From Nostoc sp. LPT (lineage in GTDB: Bacteria; Cyanobacteriota; Cyanobacteriia; Cyanobacteriales; Nostocaceae), in NCBI RefSeq assembly GCF_017115165.1, contig NZ_JABXKF010000044.1, positions 27,398-91,397 of the forward strand: a stretch of DNA of 64,000 nucleotides, given 5' to 3'. Made by a program: the position numbers and the translations under genes. This document shows, one piece after another, positions 17,134 to 25,575 of the stretch (position 1 is its first letter; each line of letters opens with the position of its first letter). A model generated the notes under the pieces. The model saw nothing but the letters and a program-made list of their open reading frames with translations. It was not told where the DNA came from and searched no databases.

Positions 17134-17287
17134 CAACGGTGTACACACAAGTCAAATTACCCCCCTTAATCCCCCCTTATAAAAGGGGGAAAAAAGATAT
17201 CTAGTTCCCTCTCCTTTCCAAGGGGAGGGTTAGGGTGGGGTAAAACCCTGGTTAATCAGCTATTTCAGACTTGTGTGTAAACCGTAG
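17134..17287. mobile_element. Non-coding element with 20-bp inverted ends and 10-bp target duplication (copy 1, 154 bp)
   Basis: Left end CAACGGTGTACACACAAGTC; the right end (17268-17287) reversed is CTACGGTTTACACACAAGTC, 18 of 20 identical. CTTACCAAGG occurs directly on both sides (17124-17133 and 17288-17297), a perfect 10-bp target-site duplication. The interior is C/G-tract repeat DNA (CCCCCCTTAATCCCCCC) with no ORF. A second copy with the same ends but a different interior is at 52390-52614. Confidence 0.85.
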
Positions 17288-17382
17288 CTTACCAAGGAGG
17301 GACTACAGGGGGGTTAAAACGATCTCAAATTCTCACGAATGATTTAGGACTGCTATATAAGCAACAGATACCTCGAAGTCAT

Positions 17383-17676
17383 GTTGAAGTACTTGAAAGT
17401 CGTGTTGAGGTACTTCAAAATCGTATTGAAGTACTTGAAAGTCGTGTTGAGGTACTCCAAAATCGTATTGAAGTACTTGAAAGTCGTGTTGAGGTACTCC
17501 AAAATCGTATTGAAGTACTTGAAAGTCGTGTTGAGGTACTCCAAAATCGTATTGAAGTACTTGAAAATCGTGTTGAGGTACTCCAAAATCGTATTGAAGT
17601 ACTTGAAAATCGTGTTGAGGTACTCCAAAATCGTATTGAAGTACTCCGAAGTCGTGTTGGAGTACTTCAAACTTTG
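17383..17676. repeat. Seven tandem 42-bp repeats (2 x 21 bp)
   Basis: Seven units of 42 bp, each made of two diverged 21-bp halves (GTTGAAGTACTTGAAAGTC / GTTGAGGTACTTCAAAATC plus CGT). All three plus-strand frames and at least one minus frame stay open because the unit has no stop. One plus frame reads as regular heptads, VEVLESR then VEVLQNR, ideal coiled-coil, and runs on to TAG near 17753, but no start codon is apparent. I treat it as a repeat, not a gene. Confidence 0.85.
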
Positions 17677-17781
17677 TCGCACCGCGATCAAGTACACAGG
17701 TGCGATCGCTTGACTTTTAAAACAGTCGCTACAAACTTTTTTGCAACAATTTAGCCTTGCCACACCACTACGAAAGTGTTC

Positions 17782-18621
17782 TTAAGCAGCGTTTATTCTT
17801 TGCAAACCAGTGTAAATATTGAATCGTTCTCCACGCAGGAATCCAATTAAGGTAATCCCGAATTCCTTGGCGACAGATACCGCCAAACTACTGGGAGCGG
17901 AAACAGAACAGACAATGGGAACTCCAGCAGTTGTAGACTTTTGCAAAATCTCAAAACTTGAGCGTCCGCTAACTAGAACAATACAATTATTTAAAGGTAA
18001 TTCATCACTGAGCAAAGCTGTACCAATCAATTTATCCAAAGCATTGTGTCGCCCAACATCCTCCCACAGGTTTAACAGTTGTCCTTGAGCATCAAAGATA
18101 GCCGCAGCGTGCAAACCTCCTGTAGCAGTGAAGATACCTTGAGCAGCCCGGAGTTTATCTGGTAGGCTGTATACGATCTCAGGTTTTACCGTTGGGCCAG
18201 AGGAAATTACTGGACATCCCCGCAGACGCAAAGCCTCAAGGCTAGCTTTACCACACACTCCACAGGCGCTACTTGTATAGAAATGACGCTCCAAAGGCTG
18301 TAAGTCTGGAATCAACCCATCCCGCAGTTCCACATTTACAATATTATGGCGCTGCTCACCATCTACTAATTCATCTACGCAGTAGCTGATACGTCGAATA
18401 TCTTCCCTGCTATTAACGACTCCTTCGCTGTAGAGGAAACCAGCAGCTAGTTCAAAATCTGCCCCTGGCGTCCGCATTGTTACAGCTACCGTCTTCTGGA
18501 AAGGAACAAGACGAATTTCCAAAGGTTCTTCGGTGGTAAGTTGGTCTAAACGAGGCCGTATTTGACCTTTTTCCACTACCCAAACAGTGGCTTTGGTCTT
18601 ACTTTTAGTTGGCATTCTCAT
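17782..18621 (-). CDS. fdhD: FdhD formate dehydrogenase accessory sulfurtransferase
   Basis: 279 residues, normal length. SSACGVCGKAS contains the CxxC that relays sulfur from a cysteine desulfurase to the molybdenum cofactor. EDVGRHNALDKLIG and SGRSSFEI are further family signatures. FdhD sulfurates the Mo-bis-MGD cofactor of formate-dehydrogenase-type enzymes. Its likely client is the molybdopterin oxidoreductase at 21824-24046, ~3.2 kb away on the same strand but separated by oppositely oriented genes. It ends ~100 bp from the 42-bp repeat array. Confidence 0.93.
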   Translation of the reverse strand: MRMPTKSKTKATVWVVEKGQIRPRLDQLTTEEPLEIRLVPFQKTVAVTMRTPGADFELAAGFLYSEGVVNSREDIRRISYCVDELVDGEQRHNIVNVELRDGLIPDLQPLERHFYTSSACGVCGKASLEALRLRGCPVISSGPTVKPEIVYSLPDKLRAAQGIFTATGGLHAAAIFDAQGQLLNLWEDVGRHNALDKLIGTALLSDELPLNNCIVLVSGRSSFEILQKSTTAGVPIVCSVSAPSSLAVSVAKEFGITLIGFLRGERFNIYTGLQRINAA

Positions 18622-18764
18622 ATTTGTGAAAGTTGGTGAATTGAAATTTTGATACTAATCTGGAAACAAAGTAATGCTATTTATATGTCAGATGTCAGGT
18701 TGATGCTTACCAATTACTTTGTGCAGTTGAGCTAGATCAGCTATGTTTTTGTTTAGGAAGTAAA

Positions 18765-19946
18765 ATGAACCTAAAACTTTTGGCTTTCAGCAAAATTTTA
18801 TTTGCAATAGTCTTTGTGATTTCCCTTGGTTTTACAGGATATTTAGTGGCTAATAACATTAGTCAGAGAGTAATTGAAAAATCTGTTGCTAAACAAGTGA
18901 TATCTACCTCCACCGTAGGAAAAAGTTCTCAACTACAGAAGCTTTTAAATGAGATAATTGTAGAACAGAAAATACCCGGTGCAGTAATGTATATTACTAC
19001 ACCTAAAGGTTCTTGGCTGGGAGCATCTGGTGTTAGTAACTTGTCAACTAAAACCCGGATGAAACCCACAGATGGCTTTTCTATTGCCAGTATGAGTAAA
19101 ACTTTTATGGCGGTGGTTGTGCTGAAATTAGTGGAACAAGGGAAGATAGAATTAGACCGGGCGATCGCAACCTACTTACCAAGAGACATCACTCCTCATA
19201 TTGTCAACAGCGATAAAATTACAGTTCAGCAACTGCTCAACCACACCAGTGGTGTTGCTGAATACCTAAATACAAAAGAGTTTATTCAAGCTACGGCGAA
19301 AAGAAGTCGCTCACAGCCTTGGACAGCCAGAGAAGCTATTCAGTATATGTACCGAGAGCAACCGCAGGCAAATCCTGGAGAAAAATTTATTTATACTGAT
19401 TGCAACTACATTCTTTTGGAACTGATTGTTGAAAATATTACTAGGGGAACTCTCGCCCAAGCAATCCGCAGTCAGATTTTAAAACCATTAGGATTAAAAC
19501 ATACCTTTACGGAATTGCGCGAACCGACAATTGGAGAAGTCGCTACAGGGTATGGCGATCGCAATAAGGATGGTAAGCTAGATAGCTACGCCACAGTCAA
19601 TGATGGCAATGGTTTAGGAGATGGTGGATTAGTTTCAACAGCAGAAGATTTAGCCAAGTTCGCTAAAGCGCTATTCGTCAAAAAAACTTTACTTTCCTCC
19701 AAGACGATGAAAGAAATGTTGAAATTTAAAGATAATGGCGCAGGTTATAGCTATGGGTTGGGTGTAGAACGATTTTCATCTCCTTTAGCAAAAGCAATTG
19801 GGCATAGTGGTACAGCTTATGGCTTCGTAACATTGCTTGCATATTTACCCAATGAAAAAACTACTATAGTAGTGCTGCTAAACAATCAGAATGTTGATAT
19901 TAAATCAGTAGCTAGGACAGGTCTAGAGGTTGTCGAGAATAAATGA
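18765..19946 (+). CDS. Serine hydrolase, class C beta-lactamase / DD-peptidase family
   Basis: 393 residues with an N-terminal hydrophobic signal or anchor (~8-28). SMSK gives the SxxK catalytic Ser and Lys, YTDCNY matches the YxN/YxD position, and HSGTAYGF is the third motif. The family includes D-alanyl-D-alanine carboxypeptidases, esterases and class C beta-lactamases. GDRNKDGKLDSY resembles an EF-hand-like inserted loop. It probably acts on peptidoglycan peptides or small esters outside the cytoplasmic membrane; beta-lactam resistance should not be assumed. AGGAAG lies 4 bases before the start. Confidence 0.86.
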   Translation: MNLKLLAFSKILFAIVFVISLGFTGYLVANNISQRVIEKSVAKQVISTSTVGKSSQLQKLLNEIIVEQKIPGAVMYITTPKGSWLGASGVSNLSTKTRMKPTDGFSIASMSKTFMAVVVLKLVEQGKIELDRAIATYLPRDITPHIVNSDKITVQQLLNHTSGVAEYLNTKEFIQATAKRSRSQPWTAREAIQYMYREQPQANPGEKFIYTDCNYILLELIVENITRGTLAQAIRSQILKPLGLKHTFTELREPTIGEVATGYGDRNKDGKLDSYATVNDGNGLGDGGLVSTAEDLAKFAKALFVKKTLLSSKTMKEMLKFKDNGAGYSYGLGVERFSSPLAKAIGHSGTAYGFVTLLAYLPNEKTTIVVLLNNQNVDIKSVARTGLEVVENK

Positions 19947-20129
19947 TCCTAATTTTTCATTATGCTTATATGGCTGGCATTTTAATAATTCAAAATTCAC
20001 GCATTAAAGACATTTTCAGACTCTTATTTAAACCCCGACTGTAGCAAGATCCTGCAGGGTAACTGCTCAAAGGCGGAGTAGCTCCAACTTCGCGCTACGT
20101 ATAGACGTAGAAGTTTTAAACCCTTTAAT

Positions 20130-20831
20130 TTACGAGAAATTTTCTGGGTCAATATTCAGTTCTCGCAATTTGGCTGCTAGGCGTTCAGCGCGTTGTCGTT
20201 CTTGTTCAGCGCGTTGTCGTTCTTGTTCAGCTGCTTCTTCGGGTGTAGGAATTAGATTTCCTTCCGCAGTGAAATAGCGTAATTTATGTTCATAAACACC
20301 CAAGTACAAATTTAATTGCTGACTCCACAACAATCCTTGTGGGTTGGGTTCTATAGGTTGATACGTACCACCCACCAAAATAAACCCAGCAAATTCTAGA
20401 TTCTTGGGGTCAAACCAGAAGTATTCAGGAGTGCGAAAGATATCTTGATAAATTTGCTTTTTTAAGCCCTTGTCGGTCGCTGCGGTTGACTTTGAAAGCA
20501 GTTCTATAATCAAATTCGGATATTTACCGTCTTCTTCCCAAACAACCCAACTATCACGGGGTTTGCGTTCAGTATTTAAAACGACAAAGAAATCTGGCCC
20601 CCGAAAGTCTTCGGATTTACGCTGGCGTGGACTGTAATGAATGCTAAGATTCCCCGCAGCAAAGTAGTCATTAAAGCGATTGTAGTCTCGCCACCACCAA
20701 TCAAGACATTTTATCAATAGCAGCATTTGCTGCAAATGTAGGTATGTTTCCAATGGTGGTTCGTTACTTTCTAAATCCCCTGGTGGAAATATAACATCTT
20801 CTGGGGTTTCAAAATCTTTGGCGACAGACAT
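20130..20831 (-). CDS. Uma2-family (DUF820) putative endonuclease
   Basis: 233 residues. The core shows PDFFVVLN, WVVWEEDGKYPNLIIELLSKSTAATDKGLKKQIYQ and PEYFWFDP, matching the restriction-endonuclease-like D-ExK fold of Uma2 proteins, which are massively expanded in cyanobacteria. The C-terminus is a charged coiled coil with a duplicated EQERQRA heptad. The biological role of the family is unresolved. The gene stands alone, convergent with the serine hydrolase gene (~180 bp apart). Confidence 0.88.
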   Translation of the reverse strand: MSVAKDFETPEDVIFPPGDLESNEPPLETYLHLQQMLLLIKCLDWWWRDYNRFNDYFAAGNLSIHYSPRQRKSEDFRGPDFFVVLNTERKPRDSWVVWEEDGKYPNLIIELLSKSTAATDKGLKKQIYQDIFRTPEYFWFDPKNLEFAGFILVGGTYQPIEPNPQGLLWSQQLNLYLGVYEHKLRYFTAEGNLIPTPEEAAEQERQRAEQERQRAERLAAKLRELNIDPENFS

Positions 20832-20896
20832 GGCTGCAAGTTTTGGAGTGATATTAACTTGAACGTCGCAGTCAAAAAGCGTTAAAATTAGGTTTG

Positions 20897-20953
20897 CTTT
20901 TCTAAGCGTACTATTGCATTATAATCAGGAACCTCTTCAAGCGATCGCTTACT
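20897..20953 (-). pseudogene. 3'-end scrap of a second FdhF-type oxidoreductase gene
   Basis: On the minus strand this 57-bp stretch encodes SKRSLEEVPDYNAIVRLEK, nearly the same as SKRSLEGVPDYNAIVRLEK at the C-terminus of the oxidoreductase ending at 21824. Similarity covers only these ~19 codons and has no ORF upstream. It is best explained as the leftover of a duplicated fdhF-like gene, with the helical carotenoid protein gene now between the two copies. Confidence 0.75.
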
Positions 20954-21188
20954 GTCACAGACGTTACTTAAAGTTTTAGCTTTTATTTTTGCTTTCCTAT
21001 ACATCGAAACAAGCATTTTTGTAACTAGCAACTTAAGTTATCTATATCTATCTTATGTAGTGATCCTATCCCTACCCTAAGTAGGGTTATCCATCTCCAT
21101 TTGTTCGTTAACTTATGTAAAGGTACTGAAATTAAATTTTCACAGTAACTGACGAAATCAGAAACCCTTAACTTAATTGGAGTTTTTT

Positions 21189-21638
21189 ATGACTTACACA
21201 GCTGATGAAGCAACAAAACCGGCTTTAGAAAGTTTTAAACAGTTTGATGTAGATACTCAGCTAGCCCTACTTTGGTTCGGTTACTTGGATCTTAAAGAGC
21301 AGCTACAACCTGCACCTCCTGAAAGGATAGAAGTTCCCGCCAAAGCAGTGTTTGACAAATTCCTGAACTTGTCTAAAGAAGAACAACTGCAAGGGCAACG
21401 CGACATTATTAATGGCGCAGCTAACGAGATCAGCCAAGCCTATAATGCTCTAAGTACCAATTCCAGATTAGACGTTTGGCTGATGCTGGCACAAGGAATG
21501 GAGAATGGAACCATCATTCAAGTACCATCCGACTATCAACTACCTGGTGAAACGGATGAATTTGTCGCATCGATCAAAAAGCTAGAGTTTGAGCAGCGGA
21601 TTAATTTCATGCTGACTGTGGTGCAAGAAATGGGTTAG
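21189..21638 (+). CDS. Helical carotenoid protein (OCP N-terminal domain homologue)
   Basis: 149 residues, the size of a stand-alone OCP N-terminal domain. [20 protein letters not shown] followed by [10 protein letters not shown], and a C-terminal [15 protein letters not shown], are hallmark segments of the all-helical carotenoid-binding domain. Helical carotenoid proteins bind a ketocarotenoid; various paralogues quench singlet oxygen or the phycobilisome. Which paralogue type this is cannot be fixed by eye. ATG 21189 has GGAG 6 bases upstream; the in-frame TTG 21177 is rejected. No OCP C-terminal domain gene is adjacent. A strong terminator follows. Confidence 0.9.
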   Translation: MTYTADEATKPALESFKQFDVDTQLALLWFGYLDLKEQLQPAPPERIEVPAKAVFDKFLNLSKEEQLQGQRDIINGAANEISQAYNALSTNSRLDVWLMLAQGMENGTIIQVPSDYQLPGETDEFVASIKKLEFEQRINFMLTVVQEMG

Positions 21639-21745
21639 TCAAGTCCAAGGACTTTCAATGGCTTTCTAGAATTGGGGATAACTGAAAGTAGCAAATTAAG
21701 CTAGACCTGGCTTCTTTTGCTCTCCTTTAATAGTGGTTAACTCAG

Positions 21746-21777
21746 AACTACCGCAGAGATGCTCATCTTTGCGGTAG
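21746..21777. terminator. Strong bidirectional-type terminator hairpin
   Basis: ACTACCGCA(G)AGAT / ATCT(T)TGCGGTAGT forms a ~14-bp stem with a GCTC loop, between the helical carotenoid protein gene (+, ends 21638) and the converging oxidoreductase gene (-, ends 21824). Only a short T tract (CTTAATG) follows. Confidence 0.75.
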
Positions 21778-21823
21778 TCTTAATGCAAGTAATTTTGTTA
21801 AAACTGGGAAAATGAGACTTGAT

Positions 21824-24046
21824 TCAGATTTTTTCCAACCGCACGATCGCATTATAATCAGGTACACCTTCAAGCGATCGCTTACTTTTATCGAGTAGCA
21901 CATTCCCTTCTGGCCAGTGTACTTGCAAGTTTCCTGACTGAATTGGCGCAATGTAGACTTGACATAACAACTCGCCTAAATCATTCTTAAGAATGACGCG
22001 ATCGCGATCTTTTAAACCCAACTGTGCAGCATCAGCAGCATTCATTAGCACCGCCTCTCGCATCGCCCCAGTAATTGCATCCTTGCGTTCCTGCACCATA
22101 CTATTAAATTGTTTGCCTCGGCGCGTTGCTAATAAAAAATAACCTTCTGGTAATTCTCTTTGGCGTGGCAATAATACGCCAAAGTGTGCTTTCCCATCCG
22201 CTGTCGGGAAGTTCCAACCAAAGCACAAATGCGAGCCACCATATTGAAATTGATCGCCAGCTTGCTGTAAGTGTTGAATACCAGCATATTGCGGGACAAC
22301 TTGAGCAATTTCCTGACGGATAGCAGCGGTGTCAGCAAAAGCTAGTTTATCTGCCAAATCTGGTTTTACCCGCCTTGCCAATTCTAAAAATACTTCCCAC
22401 TCAGGCCGCGCTTCTCCAATCCGCGGCCCCGGAATTTCTGGACTGAAAATTACCCGGCGTTCGGTGTTAGTTTCTGTGACTCCTCCTGAGATTTCGTAAC
22501 GAGTCGTCGCAGGTAACAGCACCACAGTATCAGCAGGTTCCACTAACATTTGGCTAGAGAGAACAATATCTATATGTACCCGTAGCGGTATTGTCTTCAG
22601 CGCCGCTTCTACATAATCTGGTTCTGGCAGTACTTCTAAAAAATTCCCACCCACAGAAAACAACACATCTAATTGTCCCTGATATGCGGCGTTAATCATT
22701 TCTGGAGCAATTAAACCTTTACTTGTCGGCACTTCAAAGCCCCAATGTTGACTCAATTGGGCAGCATTTTCTGAGGTGATGGGTTTACCACCAGGAAATA
22801 CTGTGGCGTAACATCCCATCTCTGCACCACCCTGCACGCCAGAGTGACCGCGAATTGGCATTAAACCGCAGCCTTCCCGACCGACAAAACCTTTGGTGAG
22901 AGCTAGATTAATGATACTTCGCACATTATCTTCACCGCATTCATGCTGGGTAATACCCATACTCCAAACAAATACGGCTTTATTAGCTTCTTTGACCATT
23001 TTGGCAAAGGCGTACATTGACTCGCGGGATGTTCCAGAAAGCCGTTCTAATTCTTCCCAAGATTGATTTTCTAAAGATGTTTTGAGTTCGGCAAAGCCAT
23101 CTGTATATAAATCTATAAATGACTGGTCTACCCAATTGTTAGCAATTATATGTTTAATAGTGCCATTCAAAAATGCGATATCCCCGCCCATATTAATTAA
23201 GAAGAAGTCTTCGGCAAACTTTGTACCGAAAACGGCACTTTCTACAATTGAGGGCACCCAGTAGCGCTCCATTCCTGGTTCGCGGTAAGTATTAATAACT
23301 ACAATTTTAGTGCCAGCTTTCTTGGCGTAATGGAGATATTTAACAGTAACAGGCTGATTATTGGCAACGTTGGAGCCAATGAAGACTAATAAATCAGTAC
23401 CAATCCAGTCTTTATAAGAACAGGTGGTAGCCCCAGCACCCAGAGAAGCTTTCAGTCCCGCCGTACTGGGAGAATGGCAAATGCGGGCAGCGTTATCAAT
23501 ATTATTGCTTCCCATTGCCCGCACAGCTTTTTGGGTAGCATAATAAGTTTCGTTGACAGTACCGCGACTGGTAACATAGAAACTGAGACGGTCTGGTGTG
23601 GTAGCGCGGATGCGATCGCTAATTACCCCTAAAACTTCATCCCAGCTGGCACGGCGAAAGCCTTTTTCCCCTCGTTGACGAATCATCGGATAAGGAAGTC
23701 GCCCCAAGTCTCGTAATTGGGCACTTTTTTGATTTTGCAACTGCGAAACATCCTCCAATAGCACAGCGTCAAAAGCTGGCATCGTATTCATCCGCAACAA
23801 CCGCAACCGGACATTGCAAAGATGAATACCATCTAAAGTCCAATCCTTCATCCCGGTTGTTCCGAGAGCACAACCATCGCAGACACCTTTATTTAGGATA
23901 TTCCACGTGTATGGTAGTTTGTCACGAGATAACCAAATTGCCCGAAATACTTCCCAATAGTTGTTAGGATACTGTTCGCCAATGCCAAAAGGCTTCCAAC
24001 TTGCCCAGTTTGAAGGTGTCCAGTGCTTTTTGGGTTTAGGTAACAT
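21824..24046 (-). CDS. FdhF/YdeP-family molybdopterin oxidoreductase
   Basis: 740 residues from ATG 24046 (MLPKPKKHWTPSNWASW), the usual start for the family; the upstream in-frame codons are ignored. GVCDGCALGTTG with a later LCNVRL supplies cysteines near the N-terminus. ARICHSPSTAGLKASLG, GSNVANNQPVTVKYL and a C-terminal MoCo dinucleotide-binding domain (LMNAADAAQLGLKDRDRV) identify a Mo-bis-MGD enzyme of the FdhF/YdeP alpha-subunit family. Members are often called formate dehydrogenases, but the electron acceptor and substrate are unproven. The fdhD gene at 17782 fits as its sulfurtransferase. No small electron-transfer subunit is adjacent. Confidence 0.9.
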   Translation of the reverse strand: MLPKPKKHWTPSNWASWKPFGIGEQYPNNYWEVFRAIWLSRDKLPYTWNILNKGVCDGCALGTTGMKDWTLDGIHLCNVRLRLLRMNTMPAFDAVLLEDVSQLQNQKSAQLRDLGRLPYPMIRQRGEKGFRRASWDEVLGVISDRIRATTPDRLSFYVTSRGTVNETYYATQKAVRAMGSNNIDNAARICHSPSTAGLKASLGAGATTCSYKDWIGTDLLVFIGSNVANNQPVTVKYLHYAKKAGTKIVVINTYREPGMERYWVPSIVESAVFGTKFAEDFFLINMGGDIAFLNGTIKHIIANNWVDQSFIDLYTDGFAELKTSLENQSWEELERLSGTSRESMYAFAKMVKEANKAVFVWSMGITQHECGEDNVRSIINLALTKGFVGREGCGLMPIRGHSGVQGGAEMGCYATVFPGGKPITSENAAQLSQHWGFEVPTSKGLIAPEMINAAYQGQLDVLFSVGGNFLEVLPEPDYVEAALKTIPLRVHIDIVLSSQMLVEPADTVVLLPATTRYEISGGVTETNTERRVIFSPEIPGPRIGEARPEWEVFLELARRVKPDLADKLAFADTAAIRQEIAQVVPQYAGIQHLQQAGDQFQYGGSHLCFGWNFPTADGKAHFGVLLPRQRELPEGYFLLATRRGKQFNSMVQERKDAITGAMREAVLMNAADAAQLGLKDRDRVILKNDLGELLCQVYIAPIQSGNLQVHWPEGNVLLDKSKRSLEGVPDYNAIVRLEKI

Positions 24047-24430
24047 GATGCAATGTATGTAAGTGGCTGGATTCTTCAAGGCTAGCGTTTTAAGTAGCAT
24101 TTAAGTAGCAGGCGGTTAAAAATTTAGACATAGAAGGTAAAAACTGAGAAGATTAATTTCTTGTATCTTAACGACAACTTGAACGTTTATAAGTACAACT
24201 TCAGCCGTAATGAAAAGGAGTCAGAAATTAGAATTCAGGAGCAAAGCCGGAGACGTTTCCGTTGCTCCGGTCAGAATACCCCATGTCTGAAGTCAGGGGT
24301 TTCAAGCAAGGAATACTTTTCTTTTCTTCCACGACTGAAGTCGGGGGCTTTAGACCACGATTCATCCACCAATCGCACAGAATTCAATTTCTTTTTCTGG
24401 CGACTGACGCATGTATTCTTCTTCGGTAAC

Positions 24431-24640
24431 AACAACTTAAGCGTTACTAATCCAACTAGGAACGTTATTAACTACAGAAGAAGCATCTTTAACAACAGCT
24501 TAAGCTGTAGCAACAACGACTTAAGTGTTAGTTATAACACCTGGAACATTGATAACTATTGTTTAAGCCTTAGTCACAACAACTTAAGCATTACTTATCA
24601 AACTAGGAACATTACTAACTACAGCTTCTTCTGTAGTTAA
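24431..24640. repeat. Degenerate 21-bp-period repeat array (about 10 units)
   Basis: Aligning in steps of 21 bases gives units such as AACAACTTAAGCGTTACTAA, AACGACTTAAGTGTTAGTTA and AACAACTTAAGCATTACTTA, alternating with CTAGGAACATTACTAAC-type units. One plus frame is open across it and reads as heptapeptides (NNLSVTN, NDLSVSY, NNLSITY). The flank at 24240-24400 has two TGAAGTCRGGGG motifs. No convincing start codon; I do not call a gene. Confidence 0.7.
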
Positions 24641-24664
24641 TACGAGAGGAAGCTGTAGTTGTAG

Positions 24665-24760
24665 TAGCGCGGCAAGCTTAAAATATTGGGTTGAGTAATC
24701 ATAGAATAGTTTTGGACTTTCTAGGTTTTGTGAACCCAACGTTTTAAGGATGACGTGCTA
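24665..24760. mobile_element. 96-bp inverted-end element, copy A
   Basis: Starts TAGCGCGGCAAGCTTAAAA and ends TTTTAAGGATGACGTGCTA; the ends are imperfect inverted repeats over ~28 bp sharing TAGC, CTTAAAA and TTGGGTT blocks. Identical copies are at 24834-24929 (same orientation) and 30102-30197 (inverted). TTGGGTTGAG-type palindromes lie between copies A and B. Confidence 0.75.
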
Positions 24761-24833
24761 GTAGGTTGGGTTGAGGAACGAAACCCAACATTCCTGCCTC
24801 TGTTGGGTAACACTTAAGTTCAACCCAACCTAC

Positions 24834-24929
24834 TAGCGCGGCAAGCTTAAAATATTGGGTTGAGTAATCATAGAATAGTTTTGGACTTTCTAGGTTTTGT
24901 GAACCCAACGTTTTAAGGATGACGTGCTA
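24834..24929. mobile_element. 96-bp inverted-end element, copy B
   Basis: Base-for-base identical to copy A, 169 bp further on in the same orientation. The intervening DNA holds a TTGGGTTGAGGAACGAAACCC palindrome and its partner. Confidence 0.75.
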
Positions 24930-25000
24930 CTACAGTTAAGATTTCCGTACCCTTTTTATGATGAACTGTACTAAGTGCGCCAGTTTAAGTTCAAATAAAA

Positions 25001-25023
25001 ATCCCTGCCACAGATGACAGGGA
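25001..25023 (-). terminator. Rho-independent terminator for the gene at 25051
   Basis: On the minus strand ATCCCTG-tcatctgtgg-CAGGGAT is followed directly by TTTTTATTTG. It sits 28 bp past the stop of the minus-strand gene, a textbook intrinsic terminator. Confidence 0.85.
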
Positions 25024-25050
25024 TACCAGTTTTTAGCTATAGCTTGTCTC

Positions 25051-25356
25051 TTAGCTAACAAAATCTTTGTGGGCAGTGACAAGCATCTGAGCTTGCCTTA
25101 AAACATTTCCGAATAAATAAAAAGGAATCTGCCAAGCTGCAACGGTAACTTCTTTGACTATATCTTGTACACTAATTGCAATTAATTCATGCTCTGGCGG
25201 CTCTCCCTCAACAGTACCAGACCAAGTAAAAGCTAATAAGAAATCATCGTCTCCAGGCAAGGATGCAATCAAACATTCTTCTGGTGTTGGTTCGCAAATA
25301 ATTCCATAATCATTTGCAAGTTCTACTAATCTTTGAAAGTTGTTTCTGTTTGTCAT
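25051..25356 (-). CDS. Small uncharacterised protein
   Basis: 101 residues with no signal peptide and a balanced, protein-like composition (LVELANDYGIICEPTPEECL, FLLAFTWSGTVEGEPPEHELIAI). The acidic N-terminal half and a C-terminal amphipathic helix suggest a compact cytoplasmic protein. I do not recognise a family. A good intrinsic terminator right after the stop supports it being a transcribed single-gene unit. Confidence 0.6.
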   Translation of the reverse strand: MTNRNNFQRLVELANDYGIICEPTPEECLIASLPGDDDFLLAFTWSGTVEGEPPEHELIAISVQDIVKEVTVAAWQIPFYLFGNVLRQAQMLVTAHKDFVS

Positions 25357-25575
25357 TTGTCTTTTGGGTGTAATTGAATCTCAGTTTTAGAAAAAATCAT
25401 ATTTTGAACTCCACAACTCAACTTAGTTGCTTCATATCATAAATTACGAATTATTAAGGAGTTATTGGAGTTAGATCGGGCTTAAGTCCAAAATATTAAC
25501 GCGATCGCCTGGTTATATCAGCAACAATTGTTACTGTTTTAGAAAAAGCTAGACTACCTACTTTTTCGGTTTACC

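Noticed and set aside
17383..17676. Possible CRISPR array
   Set aside because: Units are contiguous 42-bp tandem repeats without unique spacers, and no cas genes are nearby.
17353..17763. Long ORFs on both strands over the 42-bp repeats
   Set aside because: All frames are open because the repeat unit has no stop; there is no start or ribosome site and the composition is purely repeat-derived.
24161..24640. 159-codon ORF
   Set aside because: It spans the degenerate 21-nt array and repeat-like flanks; no plausible start or known domain.
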